Shown here: one piece after another, positions 18,045 through 25,740 of the stretch
Layout of the letters: each line of letters starts with the position of its first letter
Numbering within the stretch: position 1 is the first letter of the stretch
Assembly: GCA_018241325.1 (NCBI GenBank)
Contig: JAFEEB010000060.1
Location: forward strand, 1-54,543
Source of the DNA: Pseudomonadota bacterium
Lineage (GTDB): Bacteria; Pseudomonadota; Gammaproteobacteria; Burkholderiales; Burkholderiaceae_C
DNA: 54,543 nucleotides
Direction: 5' to 3'
The notes under the pieces: generated by a model
The model's database searches: none
What the model saw: the letters and a program-made list of their open reading frames with translations, nothing else
What the model was told of the DNA's origin: nothing
Translations under genes and position numbers: made by a program

Positions 18045-18289
18045 CACACGCCTTCGGTGTCGCGCAGCCGGTCGATCAGTGCGTCGGTCACGATCACGCC
18101 GCGCGCCGGAAACGGCTCGAACCCCGTGACCGTGGAGGGCCGCTGGGGTGCCGGCTTGGCCTGACCGTCGCCCGCCAAGGCCTGGCGCACCAGGCGCGAA
18201 ACCACCTTGCCCACGGCCGTGTTCTCCAGCCGGGCAATTTCCTTGGCGGCGGCCAGGACATCGCTTTCCAGATCCAGCGTGGTGCGCAT
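18044..18289 (-). CDS. VapB-like ribbon-helix-helix antitoxin
   Basis: The 81-residue protein starts with the ribbon-helix-helix strand MRTTLDLESDVLAAAKEIA and a helix ending VVSRLVRQAL, followed by a disordered toxin-binding tail. It should neutralise the PIN toxin next to it and repress the pair's promoter. AAGGAG lies 6 bases before the ATG. Two identical palindromes (18311-18320 and 18327-18336) just upstream are its likely operators. Confidence 0.85.
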   Translation of the reverse strand: MRTTLDLESDVLAAAKEIARLENTAVGKVVSRLVRQALAGDGQAKPAPQRPSTVTGFEPFPARGVIVTDALIDRLRDTEGV

Positions 18290-18310
18290 GGCATACTCCT
18301 TGCATCAATT

Positions 18311-18336
18311 CATCATGATGCTATCACATCATGATG
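18311..18336 (-). promoter_or_regulatory. Twin palindromic operator of the VapBC pair
   Basis: The perfect 10-bp palindrome CATCATGATG occurs twice, at 18311-18320 and 18327-18336, 16 bp centre to centre. They begin 21 bp upstream of the antitoxin ATG. Ribbon-helix-helix antitoxins bind such paired palindromes cooperatively, so this is the likely autorepression site. Confidence 0.65.
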
Positions 18337-18338
18337 AT

Positions 18339-18452
18339 TCATCGGGTCAGTCGGACCGCATCGGGGCGCAAGCTGCGACTCACGGCCTCGATCCCGGCCT
18401 CGCCAATGTCGGGGCGGACGAAGGGGATGAAGGGACGGGTTTCAGAGGTCAT
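18339..18452 (-). pseudogene. Remnant of an aminotransferase 5' end
   Basis: From 18452 downward the minus strand encodes RPFIPFVRPDIGEAGIEAVS followed by RSLRPDA, nearly identical to residues 7-30 of the intact DegT aminotransferase. Homology stops at about 18366 and the frame ends at 18339, close to the VapBC operator. The remnant sits directly after the WbuB-like glycosyltransferase, where the complete gene would be expected if the TA pair were absent. At DNA level 18366-18433 matches 17469-17536 at 61 of 68 bases. Confidence 0.8.
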
Positions 18453-18525
18453 GCGGGGCAACGCGAGTGTGGCCATTGAACAAGACGCAAGCGGTGCGCA
18501 TTGTCGCAGGCCGATGTTCGCAGGC

Positions 18526-19752
18526 TCACGCCCGCACAGCATCGAGAAAGCGCCGCGCCAGCACCGGGTAAGTGTGGTGCTCCAGCACATAGGCGCGGCC
18601 GGCCTGCCCCATGCGCACACGCTCGGACGCCGGCAACGCCGCCAGCGCTTCGAGCGCGCCGGCAATCGCCTGCGGGCTGCCCGGGGCCACGGTGATGCCG
18701 CAGCCGGCGTCGGCGACCGGGTCGTTGCCGGCAGCGATCGACATCACGACCGGCTTGCCAGCCATCATGTAATCCATCAATTTGTTGGGCGAAATGCCGA
18801 ATCGAAACAGCGGCTCGGGCAGAAGCCCGATGTACGCGATATCGACGCCCGCCAGCAGGCTCGGAACGGCCTGTTTCGGGATGGGTGCCAACATGCTCAC
18901 GTTCGTCAATCCGTCCCGCTGCACCCGCGCCAGCAGCCGCTCACGCTCGGGGCCCGGGCCGACCATCAGGATCTGCACCTTGCCTTGCACCAGCGGCGCG
19001 GCATCGAGCAGTGTGTCCAGCGCGTTGGCCAGCCCGTGCGTGCCCACATAGGCCGCAATGGGCTGGCCGCTGGCCTTCAAGCGCGCCAGTTCGGCCGCCA
19101 CGTCGGTCGGCAAGGCTTCGGGCGCCGCCCATTCGGCCTCGTCCACGCCATTGGGCACGCAGGCGAACTTTGCTGGCGCCAGGCCGCGCGAGCGCATGTA
19201 CTCCAGCGCCTTGGGCAGCATGCTCACCACCATGTCCGCGTGGCAATAGGCAAAGTCTTCGGCCATCTGCACCCACACGATGAAAGGGTGCCAGCGCGAC
19301 ATGCCGCCCAACTCCATCGGCGACAGCGGCCACAGGTCATGCACCTCGTAAACCAGCCGCGCCCCGGCCAGGCGTGCCATGCGCCGCGCGGGCCAGATGT
19401 CCATCGGGTAGGTGCTGGAGGCAATCACCACGTCGGGCTTGAAGTCACGCGCCAGCGCTTTGCCATCGCGCCACAGGTGCCACAAAAATGAGAGCATGCT
19501 GCGCACGCGGCCCACGCCGTTGCCGCGATAGCTGGGCGTGGCATACCAACGATAAGCAATGCCGTCGATGTCCTCATCCATGAAGCGCCCAGGCGGCACA
19601 TGCGGCTGGACGGCCCGGATGTGCGAGTACGAACCCGCCACGATCTGCACCCGGTGCCCCAGGCGCACCCATTCGCGCGCCAGGTAGTACGGCCGAAACT
19701 CCATGCCATGGCGCGGCGAGCCGGCGTAGTGGTTGATGAGCAGGATGTTCAT
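18526..19752 (-). CDS. WbuB-like GT4 glycosyltransferase
   Basis: The 408-residue GT-B enzyme begins MNILLINHYAGSPRHGMEFR with YYLAREWVRLGHRV, the pattern of WbuB-type glycosyltransferases that add N-acetyl-L-fucosamine or similar sugars. It has the N-terminal motif ASSTYPMDIWPARR, linker VPNGVDEAEW, and the C-terminal nucleotide-binding part with KLMDYMMAGKPVVM. It acts at the cytoplasmic face on lipid-linked sugars. The exact donor is not determinable. It lies between two TA modules. Confidence 0.88.
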   Translation of the reverse strand: MNILLINHYAGSPRHGMEFRPYYLAREWVRLGHRVQIVAGSYSHIRAVQPHVPPGRFMDEDIDGIAYRWYATPSYRGNGVGRVRSMLSFLWHLWRDGKALARDFKPDVVIASSTYPMDIWPARRMARLAGARLVYEVHDLWPLSPMELGGMSRWHPFIVWVQMAEDFAYCHADMVVSMLPKALEYMRSRGLAPAKFACVPNGVDEAEWAAPEALPTDVAAELARLKASGQPIAAYVGTHGLANALDTLLDAAPLVQGKVQILMVGPGPERERLLARVQRDGLTNVSMLAPIPKQAVPSLLAGVDIAYIGLLPEPLFRFGISPNKLMDYMMAGKPVVMSIAAGNDPVADAGCGITVAPGSPQAIAGALEALAALPASERVRMGQAGRAYVLEHHTYPVLARRFLDAVRA

Positions 19753-19831
19753 GCGCTCTGGTCCTGCACCGCCCGACGCGCGACTCTTGGCGTGGCACGC
19801 CTCGCACCACCGTGCAACGTGACCTCACCGC

Positions 19832-20263
19832 TCATGGTTTGTCCAGCGTGCGCATGCCAAGCACCCTTGCCGCCTTTTGCAGGCGCGCGTCGAAGCAGGC
19901 GAACAGAAAGACCTCACTCGAACCTTCCTGCAACGTCCGCGCCGACGCCAGTTGAACGCTGTCGTATGCGCGCAGTGCAAACGTGTCGGCGTAGTCGCCC
20001 GCCAGCTCTACCAGTGGCTGCGTCACCTCGATGACCGCATAGGCAGGCCAGTCGGCGCGCAAGCGCGTGCGCACGGCTTCGATGGATGCCGCATCAGCAG
20101 GCCGCTCGCGCACACGCCGCGCGAGGGCCGACATGGCCTCGGCCCAGGCGATGCGCGACACGGCAATCATCCGTGCCTCGCGCGCCAGCACCCGCATGAC
20201 GTCGCTGAATGCCTCCTGGACATAGAGCTTGACCAGCGCCGAGGTATCGGCAAACAGAATCAC
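19832..20263 (-). CDS. PIN-domain toxin (VapC type)
   Basis: The 143-residue protein starts VILFADTSALVKLYVQEAF, with the metal-binding Asp at residue 6. It has the typical central SRIAWAEAMSALARR with conserved Glu, and the C-terminal LRAYDSVQLASA and FACFDARLQKAA acids. The GTG start at 20263 overlaps the antitoxin stop by 4 bp (GTGA), so upstream in-frame codons are discarded. It is a predicted ribonuclease, co-directional with the neighbouring wbp genes and separate in sequence from the other two PIN toxins of the window. Confidence 0.85.
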   Translation of the reverse strand: MILFADTSALVKLYVQEAFSDVMRVLAREARMIAVSRIAWAEAMSALARRVRERPADAASIEAVRTRLRADWPAYAVIEVTQPLVELAGDYADTFALRAYDSVQLASARTLQEGSSEVFLFACFDARLQKAARVLGMRTLDKP

Positions 20264-20526
20264 CCGCGATCCTCGAGCACCATCTGACTGACGGAGGCAC
20301 CCGCCGCTGGCAGCGCCACCGGCGCCGCCAGCTTCGGCTTGCCGCCACGCCACGTCAGCGCGCCGTCGGCCATCAGGCGCCGCAGTCCGTCATCGGCCTG
20401 CGGCGGTATGCCGACGATGCGCGCCACCGGCTTGCGATGGGAGGTCACTTCGATCACCTCGCCACCCTGCGCCGCAGCCAGAACGCGCGACAGGCTGGAT
20501 TTGAGTTCACGAATGGCGATATCCAC
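20260..20526 (-). CDS. Phd/YefM-type antitoxin
   Basis: The 88-residue protein VDIAIRELKSSLSRVLAAAQ continues to VIEVTSHRKPVARIVGIPP, the Phd/YefM DNA-binding fold, with a proline- and alanine-rich toxin-binding tail. The GTG at 20526 is preferred because GGAGG lies 6 bases upstream; an in-frame GTG at 20532 abuts that ribosome site. A small palindrome TAAAG-TT-CTTTA at 20562-20573 in an AT-rich stretch upstream may be its operator. Confidence 0.8.
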   Translation of the reverse strand: MDIAIRELKSSLSRVLAAAQGGEVIEVTSHRKPVARIVGIPPQADDGLRRLMADGALTWRGGKPKLAAPVALPAAGASVSQMVLEDRG

Positions 20527-20561
20527 ACTCACCTCCGGAAAAATGTGGCCTCAATTTACCA

Positions 20562-20573
20562 TAAAGTTCTTTA
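20562..20573 (-). promoter_or_regulatory. Candidate operator of the second TA pair
   Basis: A perfect TAAAG-TT-CTTTA palindrome lies in an AT-rich patch 36 bp before the antitoxin start, within the region where its promoter should be. Confidence 0.3.
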
Positions 20574-20712
20574 ATTTGCGGTCACAATGATCAGAACATA
20601 GCCCAAATAGAGCGACGGAACACGGCGGCGTCGCTCATGCCGCGTGTGTGAACGCAAGGTGTGGGCTGGCGATTCGGCGCTGCCGCAGCGAGCCGAGCGA
20701 AGAGCACGATGC

Positions 20713-21810
20713 TCACGGCCACGCGAGGTCCTCGGCCAGCCTGCGGGCGATCCGCTGCGCGGCGTCGCCGCAACCATAGGGTTGCAAGTCGGCTCCCTCA
20801 CTGCCCAAGGCCGCCCAGATGGCGGCCGCCACCGATTCGGCATCTGTCGGTGGGGCCAGCCGGTTCCAGCCTGACTGCAGCAGCTCTACCCATTCGGTCT
20901 CGTCGCGCAGGGTGACGCAGGGCACCCGGTGGAAAAAGGCCTCCTTTTGCACCCCGCCCGAGTCGGTGGCGATCAGCGCCGCGTACTTTTCCAACTGCAC
21001 CATGTCCAGGTAGCCCACTGGCTCGACCAGGCGGACGGCGCCCGCCAGCGATTGCAAGCGCCCGACCTGCTGCAGCACGGCCCGGGTGCGTGGGTGCAGA
21101 GGCCACACCACGGGCAACTGGCGGGCGGTGGCCTGCAAGGCATCGACGATGGCCGCCAAGCGCCGCGGGTCATCGGTGTTCTCGGCGCGGTGGATGGTGG
21201 CCAGCACGTAGCCCTTCTGTGCCAGGCCCAGCCGGGCCATCGCCCCGCCGTCGTGCTGTACGCGCCGGCCGTGGTGCAGGGCCACGTCGTACATCACGTC
21301 GCCCACCTCGACGATGCCGTGCGGCGCCGCGCCCTCGCGCCGGAGGTGCTCGGCCGCCGCCCGCGTCGGCGTGAACAGCCAGCGCGAGATGCGGTCGGTG
21401 AGGATGCGATTGACCTCCTCCGGCATCACCATGTTGAAGCTGCGCAGGCCGGCCTCGACGTGGGCCACCGGAATGTGCAGCTTGACGGCGGCCAGCGCGC
21501 CGGCCAGGGTGGAGTTGGTGTCGCCGTAAACCAGCACGGCGTCGGGGCGCTCTGCCAGCAGCACCTGCTCGACCGCTTCCAGCATGCGCCCCGTCATCGC
21601 GCCATGCGTGCCGCCGTGAACGCCGAGCAGATGATCGGGCTTGTTCATGCCCAGCTCGTCAAAAAACACATCCGACATGTTGGCGTCGAAGTGCTGGCCG
21701 GTGTGCACCAACACCTCGGCCAGGCCTGACGTCTGCGCGATAGCGTGCGAGACCACGCTGGCCTTGATGAACTGGGGGCGGGCGCCGAGGATGGTGAGAA
21801 TTTTTTTCAT
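20713..21810 (-). CDS. wbpI: UDP-GlcNAc(3NAc)A 2-epimerase (WbpI-type, non-hydrolysing)
   Basis: The 365-residue protein belongs to the non-hydrolysing UDP-GlcNAc 2-epimerase family: ILGARPQFIKASVVS, VHTGQHFDANMSDVFF, HVEAGLRSFNM and TDSGGVQKEAFF. Several of these, notably GARPQFIKASVVS and HGGTHGAMTGRML, match WbpI more closely than WecB. WbpI inverts C2 of UDP-2,3-diacetamido-glucuronate to UDP-ManNAc(3NAc)A. The presence of wbpA, B, D and E in the same locus supports that assignment. If wrong, it would be a WecB-type enzyme making UDP-ManNAc. Confidence 0.87.
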   Translation of the reverse strand: MKKILTILGARPQFIKASVVSHAIAQTSGLAEVLVHTGQHFDANMSDVFFDELGMNKPDHLLGVHGGTHGAMTGRMLEAVEQVLLAERPDAVLVYGDTNSTLAGALAAVKLHIPVAHVEAGLRSFNMVMPEEVNRILTDRISRWLFTPTRAAAEHLRREGAAPHGIVEVGDVMYDVALHHGRRVQHDGGAMARLGLAQKGYVLATIHRAENTDDPRRLAAIVDALQATARQLPVVWPLHPRTRAVLQQVGRLQSLAGAVRLVEPVGYLDMVQLEKYAALIATDSGGVQKEAFFHRVPCVTLRDETEWVELLQSGWNRLAPPTDAESVAAAIWAALGSEGADLQPYGCGDAAQRIARRLAEDLAWP

Positions 21811-21817
21811 TGTTGAA

Positions 21818-21875
21818 CTATCTTTTTTGTAGCTTCCTGCGCTTTCCCCATCATGGACAACCGCGAATCTGGCCC
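21818..21875 (+). repeat. Dispersed hairpin repeat, copy R3
   Basis: CTATCTTTTTTGTAGCTTCC then TGCGCTTTCCCCAT and a CTGGCCC ending align with copies R1, R2 and R4. It fills most of the 78-bp gap between the wbpI start and the stop of the upstream GT4 gene. Confidence 0.45.
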
Positions 21876-21888
21876 AAAAACCCGCCTC

Positions 21889-23010
21889 TCACGTCTCAGA
21901 CGATCGGTATTGCGCAATAACTCGCTCATAGACCCCCAGCATCGTCGCAACACACGCTGGCCAGCTGTAGTGCTGCGCGACATGCAACTGGGCGGCCTCC
22001 CCCATGCGCCGGCGCAGGTCAGCGTCACGCAACAGTCGCTCAATGGCGTCGGCGGCGGCCTGCGGGTTTTCGCGCGGCACGACCAGGCCGGTCACACCGT
22101 CCACCACCACCTCGGGCAAACCACCGGCGTCCGAAACCACCACGGGCCGGGCGGCGGCGCCGGCTTCGATGATGGCCACACCAAAGCTTTCCAAGCGGCT
22201 CAGGGCCACGTAAACGTCCAACCCAGCCAACGCCTGCGGGACATCACGGTGCGGAACGGGGCCGCTAAATTCCACCTTCTCGGCAACACCAAGTACGCTC
22301 ACCAACTCCCGCAAGTCGTCGGTTTGCGGTCCCCCACCGATCAGGCGCAATCGCAGTTGCTTAGCGAACACCGCGTCACTCCCTCCCAACTTGCGCAGCA
22401 ACAGCGCAAACGCGCGAATCAGCATATCGACACCGTACGCGTGATCCATGGTCTTGACCGTGCCGACCACCCAGTGCCCAGGCTGGGCCTGCGCGACCGG
22501 CACAGCTGCTCCGAAATCGGCCATGTCCACACCAAACGGTGTGATGGCGATGTCTCGCAGTCCAGGCGCAATGCGGCGTGCTTCCACAGCCATGCAGTGG
22601 CTGGTGGACGCCACAGCATCGGCCAGGAGCAGGTTCGTCTTGACAAGCCAGTGGTGCATAGGAGACTTGCGCGGAAAGTCATACACATCGCTGCCCCAAA
22701 CCGACAATAGCCAAGGCCTGAACCCCACCAGCCGCGCTGTTGTGCCGTACCCACTGGCGTAGTGAGCGTGGAGGATGTCCGGCTCCCACTTGGCGAGGAA
22801 ATGCCGAACGAATCGCGCATTCATGAAATATCCTGCTGGGCCACAACGTGGAAGTTCCACTAGCTCGACAGCCGATGGCAGTTGTTCACGTGCGCACTCA
22901 TGGTGTTGAGTCAACACGCACACCGTATGACCACGTTGCATCAGCGCGAGCGCCCAACGCTGCAAGTGAATCGAATTTGCAGCACCGAACAAGGCGATTC
23001 GCAATGTCAC
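21889..23010 (-). CDS. GT4-family glycosyltransferase
   Basis: The 373-residue GT-B protein begins MTLRIALFGAANSIHLQRWA. A GT4 acceptor-domain pattern ILHAHYASGYGTTARL follows, and the C-terminal donor-binding region contains LSRLESFGVAIIEAGAAARPVV, the EX7E motif of retaining GT4 enzymes. It would add one sugar of the repeat unit; the donor is unknown. Its start overlaps the flippase stop by 4 bp (23007-23010). Base composition of this gene and the flippase looks more AT-rich than the flanking genes, consistent with strain-specific exchange. Confidence 0.87.
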   Translation of the reverse strand: MTLRIALFGAANSIHLQRWALALMQRGHTVCVLTQHHECAREQLPSAVELVELPRCGPAGYFMNARFVRHFLAKWEPDILHAHYASGYGTTARLVGFRPWLLSVWGSDVYDFPRKSPMHHWLVKTNLLLADAVASTSHCMAVEARRIAPGLRDIAITPFGVDMADFGAAVPVAQAQPGHWVVGTVKTMDHAYGVDMLIRAFALLLRKLGGSDAVFAKQLRLRLIGGGPQTDDLRELVSVLGVAEKVEFSGPVPHRDVPQALAGLDVYVALSRLESFGVAIIEAGAAARPVVVSDAGGLPEVVVDGVTGLVVPRENPQAAADAIERLLRDADLRRRMGEAAQLHVAQHYSWPACVATMLGVYERVIAQYRSSET

Positions 23011-24191
23011 GTCATGACCTTCACGCCAGCGTCACGAGCGTACCATGCAAATACGCCCGCCGCCGCCCAAGCTCCCGCAGCCCAAACCGTACAAATCACC
23101 ATAAGCGACGAATTGGACGTCATCATCCAGGCGGTAAGCAAGACGACCCAACGGACCGTCTCGGCACGAACCGCGATCCATGGCGCACCGCGTGCACTGG
23201 CCTGCACGGTCAGAACACGAGAAGCCGCTTCCGCAGCACACCCGGTCAGCAAAACGGCAAGGGCGGGCAAGACGCCGACGTAGGCCGCGCCCAATCCAAG
23301 TTCGGGCTTCACAATAGCAACAATCCACGCGATTGCCGCAGCCCCCAAGAACATTCCAAATACCACGGAAGCAATCTGTCGCGATGCTGCCGCGCCGGGG
23401 CGATCCATCCAACGCCGAAACAGCAGCGGCGCAACGTAGCTGATAGGGGTGAGCGGCACTTGGGCCAACATCATCGCCATGGTGAACTGCCCGAGTGCTA
23501 CAGACCCCAGATCCTTGTCAACCCAACGTTGCGCGAACAGGATAGCGGCCGTGACAAAAACCGCTGTAAGCCAGTTGGCCATCCCATAGCGCAAAAGCGC
23601 TCGCCAAGATGCCTTGTGCGTTGCAGCGCTCTGAGGCGGAAGCACAAGCCGACGCCATACCGCAATTCCAGCAACGGTGTAAGCCGCCGCAAACACCACC
23701 AGCCACGCCCGCACATCAACTTGTCCATACTCGATCACGGCTGCGACGCCGCAAAGCAACAGCACCTGTGGCAATGCCGTGAGCAGGCTGAACCAAATCG
23801 GCCGCGACTCGACTAAAAGCAGCCCGCGCATCGTCCCGTGCGCCACCATCGCACCTACGGCAGCTGCCAGAAGTGTTGCAACGGTCAGGGACTGTGCTCG
23901 GTGGAGCGCGTAGGCCACACCCAAGACCAGCGCAAGCGCCGTGCACCCGGCGATCCAGCGCAGAGCGTCGCGACCATCGATTCGCCCCGACTTGAGGTAG
24001 AAAAAGAGCGCCTGTGGCAGGCCGAACATCGCCAACGCCGATATAAATTCAGCCTCAGCTTTCACGTTGCTGAAGCCACCCTGAATCTCAGGGCCGAGGC
24101 GTACGCCCAAGAGAACAGTCGCCAACAACACTGCAGCTGAACCTATTCCCTGCAGCCCGAGCGCAGCCAGCATTTCGCGCTTTTGAATCAC
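23007..24191 (-). CDS. Wzx-like oligosaccharide flippase
   Basis: The 394-residue protein is almost entirely hydrophobic, with about ten to twelve membrane segments and short polar loops, and lies among glycosyltransferases. It has an N-terminal basic residue cluster (MIQKREMLAALG), then LLGVRLGPEIQGGFSN and LPQALFFYLKSGRID, typical of the MATE/Wzx polysaccharide exporters that flip undecaprenyl-linked repeat units. Wzx sequences diverge strongly, so assignment relies on topology and context. It is translationally coupled to the GT4 gene downstream. Confidence 0.75.
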   Translation of the reverse strand: MIQKREMLAALGLQGIGSAAVLLATVLLGVRLGPEIQGGFSNVKAEAEFISALAMFGLPQALFFYLKSGRIDGRDALRWIAGCTALALVLGVAYALHRAQSLTVATLLAAAVGAMVAHGTMRGLLLVESRPIWFSLLTALPQVLLLCGVAAVIEYGQVDVRAWLVVFAAAYTVAGIAVWRRLVLPPQSAATHKASWRALLRYGMANWLTAVFVTAAILFAQRWVDKDLGSVALGQFTMAMMLAQVPLTPISYVAPLLFRRWMDRPGAAASRQIASVVFGMFLGAAAIAWIVAIVKPELGLGAAYVGVLPALAVLLTGCAAEAASRVLTVQASARGAPWIAVRAETVRWVVLLTAWMMTSNSSLMVICTVWAAGAWAAAGVFAWYARDAGVKVMT

Positions 24192-24507
24192 AGAGATCGA
24201 CGGTGCACCGCCGCTAAGAGACTGGTGGGAAAAAGCGGTCGATCAATCGATCGGATTGCTATTGCAGTGGCAAACACAACCTGCTTGGCTATTGCAACCG
24301 GCCGACGGCCAGTGTATGTCCGCCCGATAAGTTGATGCCAGCGGATTTGCAGGGCAAGCGCGGGAGGCTGATTTGGCTGATCAATGCTGGTGAGGCGACT
24401 CATGGGTTGCAACAGCTCCATAGGTTGTTGGGGCTCCGGCCAAGGCTTGTGCAAGCACTGGATCAGGATGAGCGACTCTGCAGTTCGAGGAAACACGGCA
24501 GCACTCT

Positions 24508-24540
24508 ATGTAAATTGGCAAAGTGATTTCCAATTTACAT
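24508..24540. repeat. Perfect 11-bp inverted repeat, orphan operator-like
   Basis: ATGTAAATTGG and CCAATTTACAT flank an 11-nt spacer, CAAAGTGATTT. Geometry and AT-richness resemble a repressor operator rather than a terminator, but no gene starts beside it. Confidence 0.7.
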
Positions 24541-24565
24541 GAAATGGGTTGGCGCAGATTGAATG

Positions 24566-24579
24566 TCAACCCGGGTTGA
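24566..24579. repeat. 14-bp perfect palindrome after wbpE
   Basis: TCAACCCGGGTTGA is perfectly self-complementary, extended by GAAT and ATTC arms with one mismatch. It lies 35 bp past the wbpE stop. No T-run follows on either strand, so it is not a standard terminator. Confidence 0.5.
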
Positions 24580-24613
24580 ATTCCGGGGAACGCTGTCGCG
24601 CGCATCCATGCTG

Positions 24614-25717
24614 TCACATGCCAGCAAGCGCGCCAGCAATGCGCATGATGCTGGTCTGATCCAGCCAGGGGTGCATGGGAAGGCTGACGACCTTTTTCGC
24701 CACCGCATCGCCCACGGGCAGATGTGCCGTTGCGTCGGCCACCGCCGGCTGCTGATTGAGCGGGATGGGGTAATGCACGGCGGTGGGGATGCCGGCGGCC
24801 TTGAGGCGCTCTTGCACTGGGTCGCGGTTGGGCACCTGAATGGTGTATTGGGCCCAGACACTGGTGTTGTGGGGTTCGATGTGGGGCAGCATGCAGCCCT
24901 CACCCCTGCCCTCTCCCGCTTGCGGGAGAGGGAGGAAATCCGCATACCGGCGGGCCACTTGCTGGCGCAGGGCAATCTCGTTGTCCAGCACAGCCAGCTT
25001 GGGCAACAGGATGGCGGCTTGCAGGGTATCCAGGCGGCTGTTGACGCCGACGCGGATGTGGTGATAGCGCCGATCCTGCCCGTGGCGTGCGATCTGGCGC
25101 ATGGTGGTGGCCAGAGCGTCGTCGCTGGTGAAGATGGCGCCGCCGTCGCCATAGCAGCCCAGCGGCTTGCTGGGGAAGAAGCTGGTGCAGGCGATGGTGC
25201 TGAGGTTGCAGCTTTTGCGGCCCTTGTAATCGGCGCCAAAGCTTTGCGCGGCGTCTTCGATGACGGGGATGCCATGCCTGGCGGCGATGGCGTTGATGGC
25301 GTCCATGTCGGCGCATTGGCCGTACAGGCTGACGGGGATGAGGGCCTTCGTGCGTGGGCTGATGGCGGCTTCGAGCAGTGCCGGGTCGAGATTGCAGGTA
25401 CGCGCGTTCACGTCCACGTACACGGGCCGCGCGCCCAGCAGGGCCACGGTTTCGGCGGTGGCGATGTAGTTGAAGCCGGGGGTGATGACCTCGTCGCCCG
25501 GGCCGATGCCCAGCGCCATCTGCGCGATCTGCAGGGCGTCGGTGCCGTTGGCGACGGTGATGCAGTGCCGGGCGCCGGTGTAGGCGGCCAGTTTTTCTTC
25601 CAGCTCGGCCACTTCAGGGCCCAGGATGAATTGGCCGTGCGCCAGCACGCGCGCGATGCCGGCGTCGATGTCGGCCTTCAGGCGTTGGTACTGGGTTTTG
25701 AGGTCGATGAAGTCCAT
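24614..25717 (-). CDS. wbpE: UDP-2-acetamido-3-oxo-glucuronate aminotransferase
   Basis: The 367-residue DegT-family enzyme transaminates C3 of UDP-2-acetamido-3-keto-glucuronate using glutamate and PLP. The PLP lysine is Lys184 in TSFFPSKPLGCYGDGGA, with NGTDALQIA and VIEDAAQSFGA typical of WbpE. The start at 25717 begins MDFIDLKTQYQRL as in relatives. Residues about 262-275 read FLPLPQAGEGRGEG and are encoded by a palindromic repeat (24909-24932) that appears to have entered the gene in frame, just before the conserved PHIEPHNTSVWAQYTI. Whether this surface insertion affects activity is unknown. Confidence 0.92.
   Translation of the reverse strand: MDFIDLKTQYQRLKADIDAGIARVLAHGQFILGPEVAELEEKLAAYTGARHCITVANGTDALQIAQMALGIGPGDEVITPGFNYIATAETVALLGARPVYVDVNARTCNLDPALLEAAISPRTKALIPVSLYGQCADMDAINAIAARHGIPVIEDAAQSFGADYKGRKSCNLSTIACTSFFPSKPLGCYGDGGAIFTSDDALATTMRQIARHGQDRRYHHIRVGVNSRLDTLQAAILLPKLAVLDNEIALRQQVARRYADFLPLPQAGEGRGEGCMLPHIEPHNTSVWAQYTIQVPNRDPVQERLKAAGIPTAVHYPIPLNQQPAVADATAHLPVGDAVAKKVVSLPMHPWLDQTSIMRIAGALAGM
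24903..24935 (-). repeat. Palindromic repeat inserted in frame in wbpE
   Basis: CCCTCTCCCGC and GCGGGAGAGGG form a perfect 11-bp stem with a two-base loop (24909-24932). Translated in the wbpE frame it gives PLPQAGEGRGEG, a word that recurs in proteobacterial proteins wherever this GC-rich palindrome lands in a coding region. Confidence 0.7.
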
Positions 25718-25740
25718 GGGATTTGCAAATGCGTCGGCGC

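Larger units (their letters stand above)
24192..24613. other. 422-bp gene-free stretch with inverted repeats
   Basis: No convincing gene is seen between the flippase start and the wbpE stop. Weak open frames on both strands (for example 24188-24496 minus) match nothing I recognise. Two clear symmetrical elements are present: an 11-bp inverted repeat at 24508-24540 and a perfect 14-bp palindrome at 24566-24579. The stretch is more AT-rich than its surroundings and is probably the scar of a lost gene. Confidence 0.5.

Noticed and set aside
20713-21810. WecB (UDP-GlcNAc 2-epimerase for ManNAc)
   Set aside because: Family motifs match WbpI more closely, and the locus holds the other four enzymes of the ManNAc(3NAc)A pathway.
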